A stretch of DNA of 64,000 nt from Epinephelus fuscoguttatus (taxonomy: Eukaryota; Chordata; Actinopteri; Perciformes; Serranidae), in the NCBI RefSeq assembly GCF_011397635.1, contig NC_064770.1, positions 27,111,603-27,175,602 on the forward strand, given 5' to 3'. The stretch's first letter is position 1; the number at the start of each line of letters is the position of its first letter. Position numbers and translations under genes: made by a program. This document shows positions 40,331-53,971 of the stretch, one piece after another. The notes beneath the pieces are model-generated. The model had not been told where the DNA came from. It worked only from the letters and a program-made list of their open reading frames with translations, and did not search any database.

Positions 40331-42646
40331 ACTTGGGCGAAAGAGTCGATTGTTATTTTAAAGCTGTTGCTCTGAATCACACTTTCAGTAAAAGGCTGAT
40401 GATTTGACCTTACATAATAGTGCGTCCATGCCGAAATAGTGTCTGTTGAAGTCATTACCTCATCAGTTCTGAATCATTACTGTGACGTTGTTGTGAAGTG
40501 CTCTTGTCTCTTGTTTTGGGGAAACTTTAAGCTGCTTTTTTATGTTGAGAGAGACTTAAACTGGGGCAGAAGTGCAAGGTTACACTAATCTAAGCAAAAA
40601 GAGATGAAGCAAGGTTGATTTTTCCAGATCACTCAAAGCTAGAGACTATTTTAAAATGGAAATCATCTCTATGGGTGTGAGCGTAGGTGTAGATTCTCAG
40701 ACATCCTCCTCAGTATTTGGAACATATGCGTTTGTCCCCACAAAAAACAAAAAGTAGTAGACTTTAACAAAACTTTTACAAAAAGACATTAACACCATAA
40801 ATTGATGCAGAAAAAAGGCACACATTGGTGCATAAATTCACCAGATTGCAGCAAATTAAGTGTTTAATGCAATTGTTTCTGTTAGTTGACCGCCAACCCC
40901 CTCTTTCATATGTTTCCTCATTCAAAGTTGAAACGAAACCTACGCCCTTGGGCATGAGTCAACAGATGTAGTTCAAAGTGTAAATTTAAGTGCACCAGTT
41001 AGCATGACCTTAACGTCCGAGTCATAGCAGGGGAAAGCCGTCTCCCCTGCGTTTTACTGACAAATATTTATAAATCATCAATGATGCATCAGTAGTGACA
41101 GAAATCACCCACTTGTAGTGAACATCACATGCATTACTGTCTTTGCAACTTTAGATTTGGGTTCAACTGTTGTATTATGAGAGGTGTTTGTGTCCGAGCT
41201 TGGTTTGATCTGCACCTGTCAAGCAAAGGACCCCCTCCACCCACCCCCCACCTCCCACCTATACACACTCCCCTTCCCCACAGAGAGACAGTAACACGAG
41301 CTTCAGAGAGGGGCTATTAGAGGCTTTATGACTTCCCCTTCTTCCCCTGAAGCCTTTGGGTGTGTGTGTGTGTGTCTGAGCGGCAAAGTCCCGCACAGAC
41401 AACCACGCCCCTGTGTGAGAGCGGACGTCACACATTCCACACACACATACACACTTATGTGTCTCCTAGCAACACATACACTCAGGCTTAGTGAAATGAC
41501 TATGCCAGTAAGACACATGACCGCGACACATCGTTTATCTTCGGATGGGATAATGTTTTGTTTATGGACCTCAGTTTCTATGTTGTCTTCAGAGGGGATT
41601 TACAACTTACAGAACAGCCGGAGTTGAATGAAGTATAATAACTTTTTGATTGTTAGTTTGCAAGGATTACATGTGGCGAGAGTGAACTTGGCTATGATGG
41701 AGTGGAGCAGAGCTTCATAAATTTCCAACTCTTCCTCCTTGTCTTTTTTCTCTTTATGTCTATATGTGTGTCTGTATCACTGCATGACCACTGACTATCT
41801 GTTCATATCATGTAAAAGGTCAATGTGAGACTCAATAGTTGAAAAGTCTTCAGACAGAGTTAAGTGGGTCGCCTGTGATAAATTCGTCTCTGGTTAAAAA
41901 AAAAAAAAGTTTCCATCTCCATTCTGTGGTCTAAACCTCGATGCGTGTCATGCGCACTCCTCTCTTATTTTGCCTCACAGAGGTGACAATTAGTATCACC
42001 GCACGCAACACCAGTACTGTAATGACTGAGATACAGTTCTGAAAGAAAGATGCTCTCAGATGATACTCATCACAAGAAATCCAGAGACAACTTTCAGTTC
42101 CGACCAATACCAGATCTTTCAGCCTGGGCGAAATATGATCCAAATAAACTCGGTATGAAAGGAGGCCATATCTTGCTATTTTTCCACCGATGCCAGTTTA
42201 TTGAGGGCAAACTCTGGTGCGCAATGTTCTGCAATCATTCCTGCTGGCAGTGCGGGTAGTGGTATTTGGAAAATGGTGCTGAAAGGGAGTTCTGTGCTTC
42301 TTGTTGCCCCGAGGCCATACTCTCGTCTTTATGGTTCTATAAAACATCATCAGCTCTATGGAAAGTGTAGTGATATGTCACAGAAGGAGAATGAGAGTAG
42401 AACGGACACTGGACTGTTTGCCATTGTCATTTGACAAGTACAACACAAAATGGCCATTATTGTTAGTTGCTACAGTGACAACACATGGCAGCAGGGCTGT
42501 AAAGTGTGTGACACTCACTTCTTTAAGAACTCATTTTTGGTCTGTTCTTACCCCTGTTTTTTCTTTTAAAGCTTAATTGGCTTATTTCATCGTAAAACAC
42601 TTCATTCAAACTCAAGAAAACCAAAATAACACTCACCAACACTCTC
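40331..42646. other. Gene-free spacer
   Basis: No supportable gene or RNA. A short TG tract lies at 41360-41374. Confidence 0.3.
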
Positions 42647-42649
42647 ATG

Positions 42650-44035
42650 CTGTTCACACTATAACAGCATGGCCAGCTACATTATCGCTGAGTCGCTCTT
42701 GAAGTGTTGCTTAAGCGCTTGTTAATGTACTTTTGTTGTCACAGGCTAGTGTGTGTCTGCTACTTGCCACAAAGCGCCCCATTTGAACATCATCTAAAGT
42801 TTGTAGGCCAATTTGGTCAAAAAATATCAGTGCTTTTAATCAATGTCTGAGTCCAATGTCAACATCATATTTGACACCCCTTTGCATCCCCGTGTGCACC
42901 GCAATGCACATAAAGCTAGCATAGCATCAGCTAACTAAAATAAATAACACAGTAGAACAGCTAGAAACAAAAATATAGACCCTTTTACTGTTGGTAAACA
43001 GTATGATGTTTGGGTGGGCAGGGCTTAGCTGGAGGCAAAACAATTCTCCACAGACGTTAGCTAGCACTAATTAACAAGTTCTCTTGGCATGTTTTATGCT
43101 TGGCATGTAGCAGCAGAGCACCAAGCAGAGTGAATGTGTGATTAACTTCACCATTTGTCAATTCATGTATAATGTTTCTTTGACCAACAGGTCTCTCCTT
43201 TTAGTGTAGAGCATCAGGCTGACTTAATGAATGCACCATGTCAGGTCACTCACTCTCCGGGACTGTGAGTTTTACGTGAAAAAGTAAACACTGACCAACA
43301 GGGCCGGACTGGCCGACCCGTATGCTCTCACTCAGTGGTTGGATGATGTCACAGGAAGCTTTGTGGCTGATTACTATGCCAATTTTGCAAAGGAGGAAGA
43401 CACTAAAACGGTTTCCTCCAGTTTGTTTTGCTATCAAAGCTAATGTTAGCTAATGCGCTAAAAAGTTAGCGTTACAGAGAAATCCAATATTCCTCCTAAT
43501 ACCTCCCCAATTTCTGATTATGTGGACATGATAACCCTTAATACACACGTTATTCATCCCTACAACGGGAAATACCTTTTCCCTAACCTGATATGAAGTG
43601 TGCACTGCAGCTTTTTTGATGATCGCTTCCGTCCAGTCCTTTCATCTTATCACATTTAACCACAGTTGCCTTTGTTTTTGTTGACAGGCAGTGGCAGCTG
43701 GTATGTGATAAAATTTAGGTTTTGAGCCATGACTCCTTCTATTCTGGCTCCCAGTAACACAACAAGACGACATTTTAAGACTCCTATGTAGCCTACAGCC
43801 CTGTGAGTCGTATTTTGCCTCCAGCTAATAAAACTATGTCATCATGAAGTTGGCCCTAAAAGGGTCCGTATAATTTGGTTGATGCTTCACCCCGTCATTC
43901 GAGTGTTGAACACAGTTGAGGCCAGCTCAACTTTGATTTGTAGCGTGTTGCGCCTGTCTGTAGTGACAGACGACAGTTTGTAGTTTCATGCCACCAACTT
44001 CCATTGAAAATGACTTGTTTTGCTCATAGTGTGAA
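42650..44035. mobile_element. Nested pair of inverted-repeat elements
   Basis: An outer pair, TGCTGTTCACACTATAACAG at about 42648-42668 and CATAGTGTGAACAGCA at about 44026-44041, encloses an inner pair. The inner pair has GACCCTTTTACTGTTGG ... AGCTGGAGGCAAAA at 42978-43050, inverted as TTTTGCCTCCAGCT ... GGCCCTAAAAGGGTC at 43815-43867. Both pairs are diverged. No transposase or certain target duplication is seen. Confidence 0.45.
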
Positions 44036-44041
44036 CAGCAT

Positions 44042-44889
44042 TAATTAGTCTTATTAGTCATCTAGTTAGTTAGTGACTGATCCAGCACTCACCAACTCTG
44101 GTTTGGTCGAAACAAACCCTTAATTCACAGAGTTAAATGCAGATTACAATAATCTGGAAAGTGGACTTTTTTGTCCATCTGCCACTGTGGCTGGTGGATT
44201 CCAAAATCTACCAGCCACTGAACAGATTACCACTGCTTTTGTGGCTGGTGAGTGAAGCAAATCTAGCAGCCACTTGCATATTTTACCAGCATTTGGGGGC
44301 TGGTGCTAATTTCTAGCTGCTGTTTATCCTTTAGTCTCTGCCTGTCTGCTGTACTCTGAGGAGCAGCTCTCGCTCGTTTGATGTTTCAACATACATGCAA
44401 TAAATTGCAGCAAAAGAAACAGGAAAATATTTTAACGGATTTCTAATTTTCAACTTGCCACAAGTCTGTTTGTTTATACAGTAGTTAGCCTGCTACAATG
44501 GTTTCAATGGCACACATACAATGAAAATGGCTGCCGATGTAACCATCCAGAGTCAGTCTGACTCTCATTCTATGTCCGTGTGACATGTAAGCATGGTTGT
44601 AAATGTTCCCACCCTGTGTGTGTGCCTGTGTTTCAACTGATGTGCCCATTTTCAAAAGATAAGGGGCAGGTGTATCCATAGCAATATGTGTGTAGTTGTG
44701 TGTACAGTATGCATCTGTGAAATACACAAGTCATTCATTGCAACACTGTGAACTGTAGATCGTGAACCACAGGGGGTGAATTTGTGAAGTCATGGTTGAA
44801 TTGTGTCATCGTTAGTTAATGGTTCATTGAGAAATATGCTCCATAGTATGTTCTGCTCTGGTGAGGTCAAAGAACAGACCTGCAGTGTA

Positions 44890-44922
<33 letters not shown>

Positions 44923-46498
44923 CTGTATGTACTAATGCATACGTGTTTCGAAACATGTATGTACTGTGCCTGTATTTCAGTACATATGTATGTCTGTACT
45001 GTGTACATGTGGAGATGTGTGTGCGTCAGTGGGTCACACAGGACATTTGACTGAGTGACCATCATAGACAGTGAGTCAGTCAACAGTAAGCGACTCTAAT
45101 CTGGGCCACTGGGTTTGGGCCTAAAAAAAAAGAAAAATCAACTTCCATTTGGTTGTCATGGTGAGTCAGATCCAATTATGCAACAAGCAGTGGAAAATGG
45201 TTTGGAGAGAGAAAGAAATGCGGGAGAATGAGAGAAAAGGCTGCAATCTGTGCCAGCTGATCTGTGAGGTATCAACATTAAACTTATTTAACCAGACACT
45301 ATTGGCTATAAGAATGCATTTTATTAACAGCAAAGGCTTCTTTAGGGAGAGGGAGAGCTGCAGCCACACATTCACACGGAAAAGTTTGCTCCTGATCACT
45401 GCAAAGCCCCGCAAATACCTCGCCCAAGGACACTTTGACAAAAAGTTCTTACAGGCAAGCAGAGCGGGACATGTTCATGTCTTCAACCCCTGCAATTTTT
45501 TACAAATTTAAATCACTACCCAACACAATCCAGTCCACTTACACCACATGCAGATAATAGGATAAGTCCAAATATTGACCTACTTTTTGAATCTAGCTAA
45601 AAAATAGAAAACAAAAACTACAGGCTTTCTGCCTATTGGACAAAGATACTTTCTCTTTAGTGGTATGTATGTGTGTATATAATATTTACTAAGCGTGGAT
45701 TGTCTCATTTTATACCAGTATTTGTATTTATTTTTTTAGGCAACTCAATAGAAGACATACAAAGTCTTGACATCACCTCCGAGCTAGCCTCTGTTCCACT
45801 AGCTTCCCCAACTTGTAGCGTGTTCCCAGGGTTTGCTTTCCATATTCTACAATGAAACAGTATTACAGCACTTGCTATAAGAAGTTTAAACCTTTGTGAA
45901 GTTAAAAGATGATTCATTTGTTAGCATACGAAACAACTGCAGGTCATAAAAATTTGCCAGTGTGGCAATGTCCATACTTAGTTATCTATCACTGCTACTT
46001 TCCATAGATGTGTTCCAAATTTTTGCCTGTAATCTTCTGTCTAAAAACATCTACACCATTAAGTTTTCTCTGTCCAGCTGTTATTACAGACCTGGCTGAA
46101 TTAGTCACGACCCGTCTCCTTGCCCATGGACTTGCCTCTTTTGTTGAGCTGTGATGTTTAACCCATGATGGTGCTGGGCTCATGGGCAATGGTGTTCATT
46201 AGAGGCAGCTAAAAACAGTTGTTTTAAACAATAATACAATCCTTATCTAGACATACAGAGTATACTGCATGACAAACTGTTGAGAAAGGCAATGTTCTAC
46301 AGTTGGGTTTTATGCTATTTGTGTAATGATAGATCTGATCTGGTAGCCTGGCTACCCGAAGAAAATATTGGCATTGGACGTTTCTACAAACCATTAATAC
46401 GTCACATTTCATATGTATCATATCCATGCTCCTAAAGTGACATATTGTATAATAAGTAGTGTATAAGCTTTGTCAGTGGGAGGAAGCAGCGATGGTAG
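44042..46498. other. Gene-free spacer with microsatellite
   Basis: No gene supported. A (GT)n tract is at 44892-44922. Open frames around it and at 45149-45511 show no domain, splice or codon evidence. Confidence 0.3.
44892..44922 (+). repeat. (GT)n microsatellite
   Basis: About 30 bp of GT repeats. Confidence 0.9.
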
Positions 46499-46529
46499 AT
46501 GGCTTGTCATCTGTGTGAGTTGCCTGCTG

Positions 46530-47030
46530 AGCTGCAGATCACTACAGATTACGGTTTAAGACCAACAAAACCGGCTTCCCACCCAACGTGGATGTTTTGT
46601 GGCCGTTCCCTGCTGTGTTTCCAGCGGCTTTTCATCCATCAAATGTTGTTTCTCAGCATCCCATTGCTGTATTTCTACCAGGAACAGTGCTATGAAAAAC
46701 GGTTGTTTTTTTACCGAGACACTGCTGTATTTCCCACCTGGCACCTGGACAGTGCTACCAAAATCAGGTATTTCAAGCCAAACACATTATCTTTTCCCAA
46801 ACATAACCAAGTGGGTTGTGTCCTAAACCTAACCACACGTTAACCACAGTGTTGAAACGTAAAGAAATGTTTCAAACCATCTGTTGCATCATATCCAGTG
46901 GTGTGGTGGTAGGTAATGAGGTCAGTGTGCTACTTGTTAGATGGTGCATGCTTTTCATTTACATCAGAAAACAACATAAAATACCTAAAGGCTGCTGTGT
47001 GGTGGGATGAACTACCAACATGGTAAAAAA
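46530..47030. repeat. Probable dispersed fish repeat
   Basis: Internally echoed phrases (CCCTGCTGTGTTTCCAGC, CATTGCTGTATTTCTACC, CACTGCTGTATTTCCCACC) and a CCTAAACCTAACCACACGTT tail look like a teleost interspersed repeat. No ends are identified. Confidence 0.4.
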
Positions 47031-50000
47031 AAACAACGCTCCATATCTAAGCTGCCAAACCAAAAAACTGAGCTTTTAAGCAATTAGATGTAGGCATCAA
47101 CGAGACAGTGTGGGACCACCATGGGATCCTGACACTCTCTATACGTGCAGTAAGCATATTGCTAATTTGGCCAGGCGAATCATAGAGGCTGAAGCTAACG
47201 AAGCTGTGTAAAGCCTGGTTTTGATCTTGGTTAGGTAATTGATGATCATACCTGGTGATTCGATGAAATAGTTGTAAGTATCAAAGAATTTTTACTTGTG
47301 GACATTCAGTGAGTTTGTCAATGTAATGTTTCCTCTCTTGTAGACATACAGTGCTAGAATAATCCTGAAATCTTATGTTTTCAGATAGCTACAGGCATTT
47401 TGTTAGCGTTTCAGCCTTCTGTTGCAGATTGTGGCGCCGGCTTTTTTCCCCTCCAGTGGCATGGTTTCAGGGTGTGACTCACTGTGCTCTCTCTCTGTCC
47501 TGGTGTGCCCTGGAGCTTTGATTTTTTTCTTTTTGTTTGCTGTGGTTTACCCTGCACCAGCTGGCACCAGGGAGGGAAGCACTACTGTTTGGGGTATCCT
47601 CAGGTTTTGGGATTTTGAATACTTCTGGATCAGAACCGAGAAGCTCGGTTTCACTTTGTTTCTCTACAGGAAGACTCAACAGATGGGTTTCTCAGACTAG
47701 ATAGTAGCTACATTTATTTTATGGATGTTTAGCTTACTGTAAGACATAATGACGCAATGCATTTTGGGGGATTTGGTAATCTCCGGTTTTACTTCTGCAA
47801 CTGTATATAAATAGTTTCTGAGTATCTTGAGCAGGGGTATTGATGCTGGTAGCAGTATTGTGTAGGGTTTCTGGAGAGGACTGAACCAGATGGCCTCCCG
47901 ACTCAACCTGTCAATCCTTCATCCCTCTCCTCCTCCTCCTCCTCCTCAGCTCCACCCTGAATTAACAGCCTCGGGCACTTTCCCCCTCATTCCCGGCCTC
48001 TTTTTCCCCCCATCCACCCTTGACCCACTCCTGGGACATTTGAGGTCATAACTCTTCTACATCATCCATGCTGGACCATGTCACTGGAAACCAGTCCAGA
48101 ACTCGGTCATTAAGTCCAGCACATCTAAACCGAGCTCAAACCGGCCAGCAAGGAGGCTCCGAAAGGATCCACTTGACTCTGACTGGTCTTCTTTTATTTT
48201 CTCTTTCCTATGCTGTCTCTCTCTCTCTCCCCTACCTCTCTGGTATTTATGTGTTGGCAGTTGCCGTGGCGACAAGACACACAAACACTGTGGCGGTAGA
48301 CAGGAAGTGCTGCGGAACCACAATGGCGTCACTGCGGCTCTTGCGCTTGCTCTCCCCTCTTTCTCTCTCTGTGTCTGCCCCAGCCAGCGTGCATGCTATT
48401 ATCCTTAGCAAGCTATATGGAGACCACACTGCTCTCTCCTTCTCTCTGTTCTCTCTCATTTCCCTCATTATTATTAGCATTGCTTTTTCAGCTGTGTGTC
48501 TCTCGCTCGCTTCAACTTTGTACCACATTAGCTGGAAAATCTCTGTCTGATTTGTGGTGTCTGGAATGCCTAGTTGATGTGCTGAAAAGCTGTTGGGCAC
48601 CGGCCGCTTTTAATGTTCGACCTGTCTGCAGGGCGTTCACTGTCGAGAAGCTGCTCCCCTGCTTCAAAACTGGGTCAAGAATGTGTGCGTACTGTATGTT
48701 TTGAGAGGCTTCGAAGGGCGAAAAACACCAGCGTCAGTTGGTTTTATGATGAATAAATATGTATGAGGGAGTGAGGTGATATGCATACTGTATGTGTACT
48801 TTGTATAGGGTCGGGTGAGTCAACAGGTGAACGAGTAAGAGGCAGATATAGCGAGGGCCGTGCCACAGAGAGAATAAAAGGAATGTGTGTGGTCCTATTG
48901 CACACTCTTACATCAGACTGACATTAGTGTACAGTGCACATCCCTCCTGTTCTCCCCTCTCTGTCTTTTTTACACATCCCAGCTCTAAATATACTCCTCT
49001 GGAAAAACCCCTTGAGAAGATACCGCCCTCTCCCACTCTATGCTAAAAATATCCAGCCAAGACCACCTTTACAACCCCCTCCTCACTCGCTTTTCTTTCT
49101 GTCCTCACTCCCTTCATTCGCTGGACTGCTGCCCCTCTCACTTGTCCATGTCCAGCTCTCAACGCCACTTCATTATCTTGCACGACTCCTAAATCTTCCA
49201 CATGATGCGACTCCTTAACTTTTGTTTTTTCCTGCTACTTCAACTCCCTTCTCTGCACACACCTCCTCCCTGTATCGCTCCCCTCTCTGATAGCGGCATC
49301 TCCTTCCAGTCCCTCAAGGCTGCTTGGCATTTCTGCTGACATAGACATCCATCCATCCATCCATCCATCCATCCATCCATCCATCCTTCCATCATGCCAG
49401 CCAATCAGACATCCAGCCAACCAGTCTGTTGACTAACCAGCTGACCACCCAGCCGGCCAGCTGGCCAGATGAAGCGTGGTCCAGCTATCAGGGTCTTGGC
49501 TGGTGGTGAAACCCGGTGAACAGATGAGTTCTCAGGACACAAACACAGAGGAAACAGAGGTGGATTTTTGTGAAGTCGGCTCACAGCATGGCTGCGAGTG
49601 AGTGAGTGAGGGAGCAAATCAAGAAGAGAGATGGAAAGATTAAAAACACATGTGCCAGAGTATCATCACAGCTCCTTCTATTTACAGGGTTCCTACAGTT
49701 GGTTACTTTAATAAAAATAACTGTCATATTTGCTGAAACTGTCACTATGTTTACGCAGCACTAAATGAGACAGATAATCTGTGGAAAAAAATCATATTCC
49801 TCTGTCCCCTTGAATTGCTTCTCAAGGCCTTGCTGCACATGAATGAAAGCAACCAATCAGAGGCGAGGAGTCTCTAAAGCAGCTGTCAGTCATATCAGTC
49901 ACAGCTGATTAAATATGAATCATCGCTCTGTCACTGCATTGCCTTTTACTCACCTCCGATGTTCTCAGAAACATATTTCAGTGGACTGTTTAGCTGTAAA

Positions 50001-50585
50001 ATGAGAAAGCAGGTCTGGCTCGTGCTTTGTACTTCAGGCGACTGTTTTCAACATGGTGGCTGGTTTACAAACTTTCTCATTTGACTTGTATAATTGTTGT
50101 TTTGTAGACACACAGTACTTCTGCTTCCATGTTTTGTCTTAATTTTGTTTCTGGGTGAAAAAGATCAACACACGGGTTGGATTGTGGATGTTGGATGATA
50201 AATATATAGAGAATTAATAACATGAGAATAAAAATTTTTTAAAACTCTTTAATTTGGTTCTTCAAGTAGGTACATTACTAATAGGCACATCAACTGTGGA
50301 GATATGCAAAAAATTGTGTTTCCTGAATGACCTTCATTTCAAAATATATTCCTGTAGTTTCACATGCATGAAATGTCCTGACATGACCACTCTGCCCACC
50401 AATTTATTTGAACAGTATATGGTAATTACAGGATTTGCGGTTTAGGGTCAAGCTGCAGATCTTGTGTCGACAACTTGGGTCGGGTTGCCGAATGAATTGG
50501 TCGTGTGTGGGTGGTGAGTTGGTTGCAGATTTACACATGGCTGTGCCGGATCAGAAGTGAGCCTTCCAAATCAGACCCATGTATG
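47031..50585. other. Gene-free spacer
   Basis: No gene supported. A (CTC)n patch is at 47930-47947 and an (ATCC)n run at 49346-49385. The frame at 48068-48550 is low-complexity Ser/Leu and is not credible as a protein. Confidence 0.3.
49346..49385 (+). repeat. (ATCC)n microsatellite
   Basis: About ten tandem ATCC units; it may mark the tail of an RTE-type LINE, but nothing coding is adjacent. Confidence 0.9.
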
Positions 50586-50589
50586 ACGC

Positions 50590-50845
50590 TGATTGGAGAT
50601 GGGATTGGAGGCATGGCAGAGACAAGGGCAGGACAGAACCAGGAAATATCTGGTGTTTGTTGGTGGGTTTTCTCGCTGATTTTGTGTTTCTTACTCTGCA
50701 CGTGGGTTTCCATTGTTCGTTTGATAAACTTTTTTTTTTTGCATAAAATACATCGAGCTTTGAATGTATTGCCTTGTAGCAGGTTCAGCAATGCTGCTAA
50801 ATCTTGGTTTAATTGCCAGTTTTCATTGAATTTGCAATTCTCCAT
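50590..50845 (-). pseudogene. BED-like zinc-finger fragment of a hAT-type transposase
   Basis: The minus strand encodes FNENWQLNQDLAALLNLLQG, then KARCILCKKKKFIKRTMETH, then VQSKKHK. A leading FNExW segment, KAxCxxC and a terminal H-x5-H form the N-terminal BED-type finger seen in several fish hAT transposases. Only this finger remains; the residues after KHK do not look like a transposase and the frame stops near 50531. A host gene exon with the same finger cannot be excluded, but no flanking exons were found. Confidence 0.5.
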
Positions 50846-50989
50846 TTTATGAATGGTACAGCAGAGCTATCAGACAGTGGGTTCTCTGCTTTGAGCATCC
50901 CGTCCAGAAACAAAATGGTGTTGATTTTGCCATCCTGATGCAGTGACGTTAATGCAGAGGCATTCAGTCAATTAGTTTTTAAAAAATTA

Positions 50990-51160
50990 TTAACAATTAT
51001 TTTAATATTTCAGGAGGCAAAGTCACAAAAACCCCACATCTTAGCATTTTTAAGACCTTTGAAATATTGATTTAAGGCATTTTAACACCAATTAAGGCCT
51101 TATTTTTAGATTTATGAATTCAATGCCTTTTAACACTTCTTAAGGATCTGTATTTATGAG
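50990..51160. repeat. Remnant of the GGTGTCTGCAGGT-family MITE
   Basis: Repeated phrases such as TTTTTAAGACCTTTGAAAT, TTAAGGCATTTTAACACC and AATGCCTTTTAACACTTCTT match the style of the element at 22431-23379. It lacks clear ends. Confidence 0.4.
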
Positions 51161-52309
51161 CTTTCTGTGTTGGTGTGAGAATAAAGATTGAAACAGCAAC
51201 CGCAGTAATAACTGTGAATTAAATGGTGGTAGCAAAGATGCTAATGGCACTGCGGCTGTAAAAAGAGAATCACAAAGAAGAAGTGTTTGTCAGTAAAAAA
51301 TAATTTAGAATGAAATGTAGTTGTGCAACTGACGAGTGGTTACATTCGACTTTTTGCGTTTGAGGAAGTGATTAAAAGTAGTACACTGTACACGTAAGAC
51401 AGCAATTTTCTTTGTTTGTGGTGGTCAACGAGAGAGGAAGCCTATCTGTGGCCATATGGTGTTTCTGTTCCTCTGTTCAACCGCTGACATCATGTGGAGT
51501 GACACACGGCCGGGTGACTTCCTCCATCTCATTAATCACTTGTGTGTTAACAGGCGCACACACTCTCCCCAATTCCTGTACCCTTTACAGCTCCACACCA
51601 CATTCCGCCCTCCCTCGTTAGCTTCCCGGCTCCAACATCAGCCTCCAACGCTCTTTCCCAGCTGGCCTGCCCACTTAGCAGTGACCTTTCACCCTTCCTC
51701 ATTCTCCCCTCCCCATAAAACCTCCAACCTCTGTGCCACTGCTTTCTCCACCTGCTGCTCACCTGCTGTGTGGGGGATGATCCCAGATGAAGGAGGATCT
51801 GTCTTTAAACACGCCTAGGGGGGGAAAAAAACAGACTGATTTTTATCAAGAAAGGCATCTTGTTTTTTATCTGGAGCTTTGTTCAGAGTTGCAGTGTGTA
51901 CTTTGGCTCTCCTGCACGTGTTGTTCAACTCCAAGTGAAAAAAAGAAGGAAAAAAAAAATGAAACAACCCACAGCCGTTAGAGGACAGGTGATACTTTTA
52001 GTGTGTTATCTCTACGCAGATAAACCTGACAAGAGGGATCATCAACACTGGCCTCTGATTGGCTGTTTTCAGCTGAACTTTTGAACATTGGAGAGTTAAA
52101 CAGAGAGACTGAAAGTAGGGTAAAGTTGCACACAAAGAAAGTGAGACATATTTCATTTGTTTCAGATTTTAAAGGAGTCTATGTTATACTGTAGATATTG
52201 GCGATTATGTATATTACTGTACTTTATAAATATTACTCTATGCAGTGTTTGCAAATAATAATGCACCTTAATGAAGTCATTATTTACTGTTGCAGTACCA
52301 AAGCCATAT
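51161..52309. other. Gene-free spacer
   Basis: No gene or repeat end supported. Confidence 0.3.
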
Positions 52310-53971
52310 CTTCCCATAGGAGATAAAGGGGGATTAAGTAGGATGAGGATTGCAGATTGCAACCAGCTGAAACTTCTCCTGGTTAGAATTCCCTCAGTGT
52401 TCATTGTTTAAGAGGTTTTTACTAGACGCCAAATTATCCGCAGAGGTCTCCTCCTCCCCAAATCAAACAGACCAGGGGTCTCACTAATAAACATTGCACA
52501 AAATTAGGCCTGAAAGAGGTGTAGGCCACTTCCCATGGAATAGTTGTGATCTATAAAAACACTAGATGGGAGAAACTTTAAACCATGCTTAGAAACATTT
52601 CAGAGACAGGAAATTGGTGACGCAGATGGTGAGGTGGAAGCCTGATTGTAGGAATTGTCGAATATTTTTTTGGCGCACGCCATTTTTGGCTTTTGTCTGT
52701 ACTTCAGTTTTTGGTATGGATCCTACACGCTGTTTTTTAAATGAGACCCAGGTGTTTAAGCCAGCAAAAACACTGATTAAAGCAGTTTCACATAACAAAT
52801 CACATTTCTCCTCACTTGCCACATGCTAATTTGTGCAGGTTTTCACAGGGAGCCAAATTATCCGCAAAGGTCCCTTTCTCTCCAGAACAAACAGACTAGA
52901 TGATTTAAATCAGCTAAAACGCTGAATAAAGCAGTTTTACAAAAAACAATCAATCAAACAAATCAACGTTTTTCCTACGCTGTTTGGCTTGTCGGTGATG
53001 GACGGCTGGCTCCACATGCTAATGTGAGCTCACCTTTTTTCTCTGATATCTCAAGATCCATACATACAGGAGGTTTTCACAGGGAGCCAAGTTATCCGCA
53101 AAGGTCTCCTCCTCTTCAAAGCAAAATATCCTGGTAATTTAAACCAGTAAAAACACTAAATAAAGCAGTTTCATGTTACATATCTGTTTTTTTCTGATGC
53201 TGCTTAGCTAACTACGGTGGCTGACGCGAAATGTTAAAAAACGAAAATGCAAATGAACCTATCTGGAGCTAGTGTTAGGTTTGTCTGTGCTGGGCTACTG
53301 TAGAAACATGGTGGTGAACATGGTGATCTCCATAAATAATTATACAGCAGTAATATGTGTAACAAAGTCAAATGTACATTTGTAATATCAGGTATTATAA
53401 TTACACAAAATTAGTTTCAGTTGCTATTACCTGACATGCTTAGGCCTCCATAGTCAATATGTGGAACATTTGCTACTTTGGGGGTACCTCACCTATGAAG
53501 GCGTGTCTCCCGCCTCTACCTCTCCTTTTTTTACTCCATGGGAGAGGTGAACGACATTGCTCTCGTAGTAACGTCGGTGTTTTAGCGCTGTTAAGCTATG
53601 TTTACAAGTTCATTTTTCAGCCTAAACGTATTGTGTAATATGTAACATGGCCGCCCTTTTGCTGTTGTACTCCATGGGAGAGGGGCTTGAGTTATATGGT
53701 CGTAACTGGTGGATTTTGCCTCTTGCTGTCAGCTGTCAGGAATAAACTGAGATCGCCTCCAAAGATATCCACGGTCTGGGCCTCTTCATATCAACACAAC
53801 ACAGACAATACTAGAATGGTTACACCTATACAGATGTAAACTGCTCATTCTAAGGTAAGGAGACACAGCAGTTCGTAATTTCAGGTGATTTTACGCCAGA
53901 GAAAACATACTTATCATATTATATTCCATTTCTGCCAGTATATCCCTAAACCCTACACACTGGAGCTTTAA
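52310..53971. mobile_element. TTAA-type MITE-like repeat, copy 3, expanded interior
   Basis: The right end (CCTAAACCCTACACACTGGA, then GCTTTAA) matches the family. The left end is damaged near 52320, but GATTGCAGATTGCAACCAGC follows as in copy 2. The internal unit (AGGAGGTTTTCACAGGGAGC / CAAATTATCCGCAAAGGT / TAAAGCAGTTTCACA) recurs at about 52430, 52840 and 53075, so this copy has more units than copy 2. About 480 bp of unrelated sequence lies at 53340-53830. Confidence 0.65.

Noticed and set aside
45149-45511. 120-aa plus-strand open frame
   Set aside because: No recognisable motif, and no neighbouring exons or promoter.
48068-48550. 160-aa plus-strand open frame
   Set aside because: Leu/Ser-rich translation of pyrimidine tracts (CTCTCTCTC), typical of low-complexity DNA.
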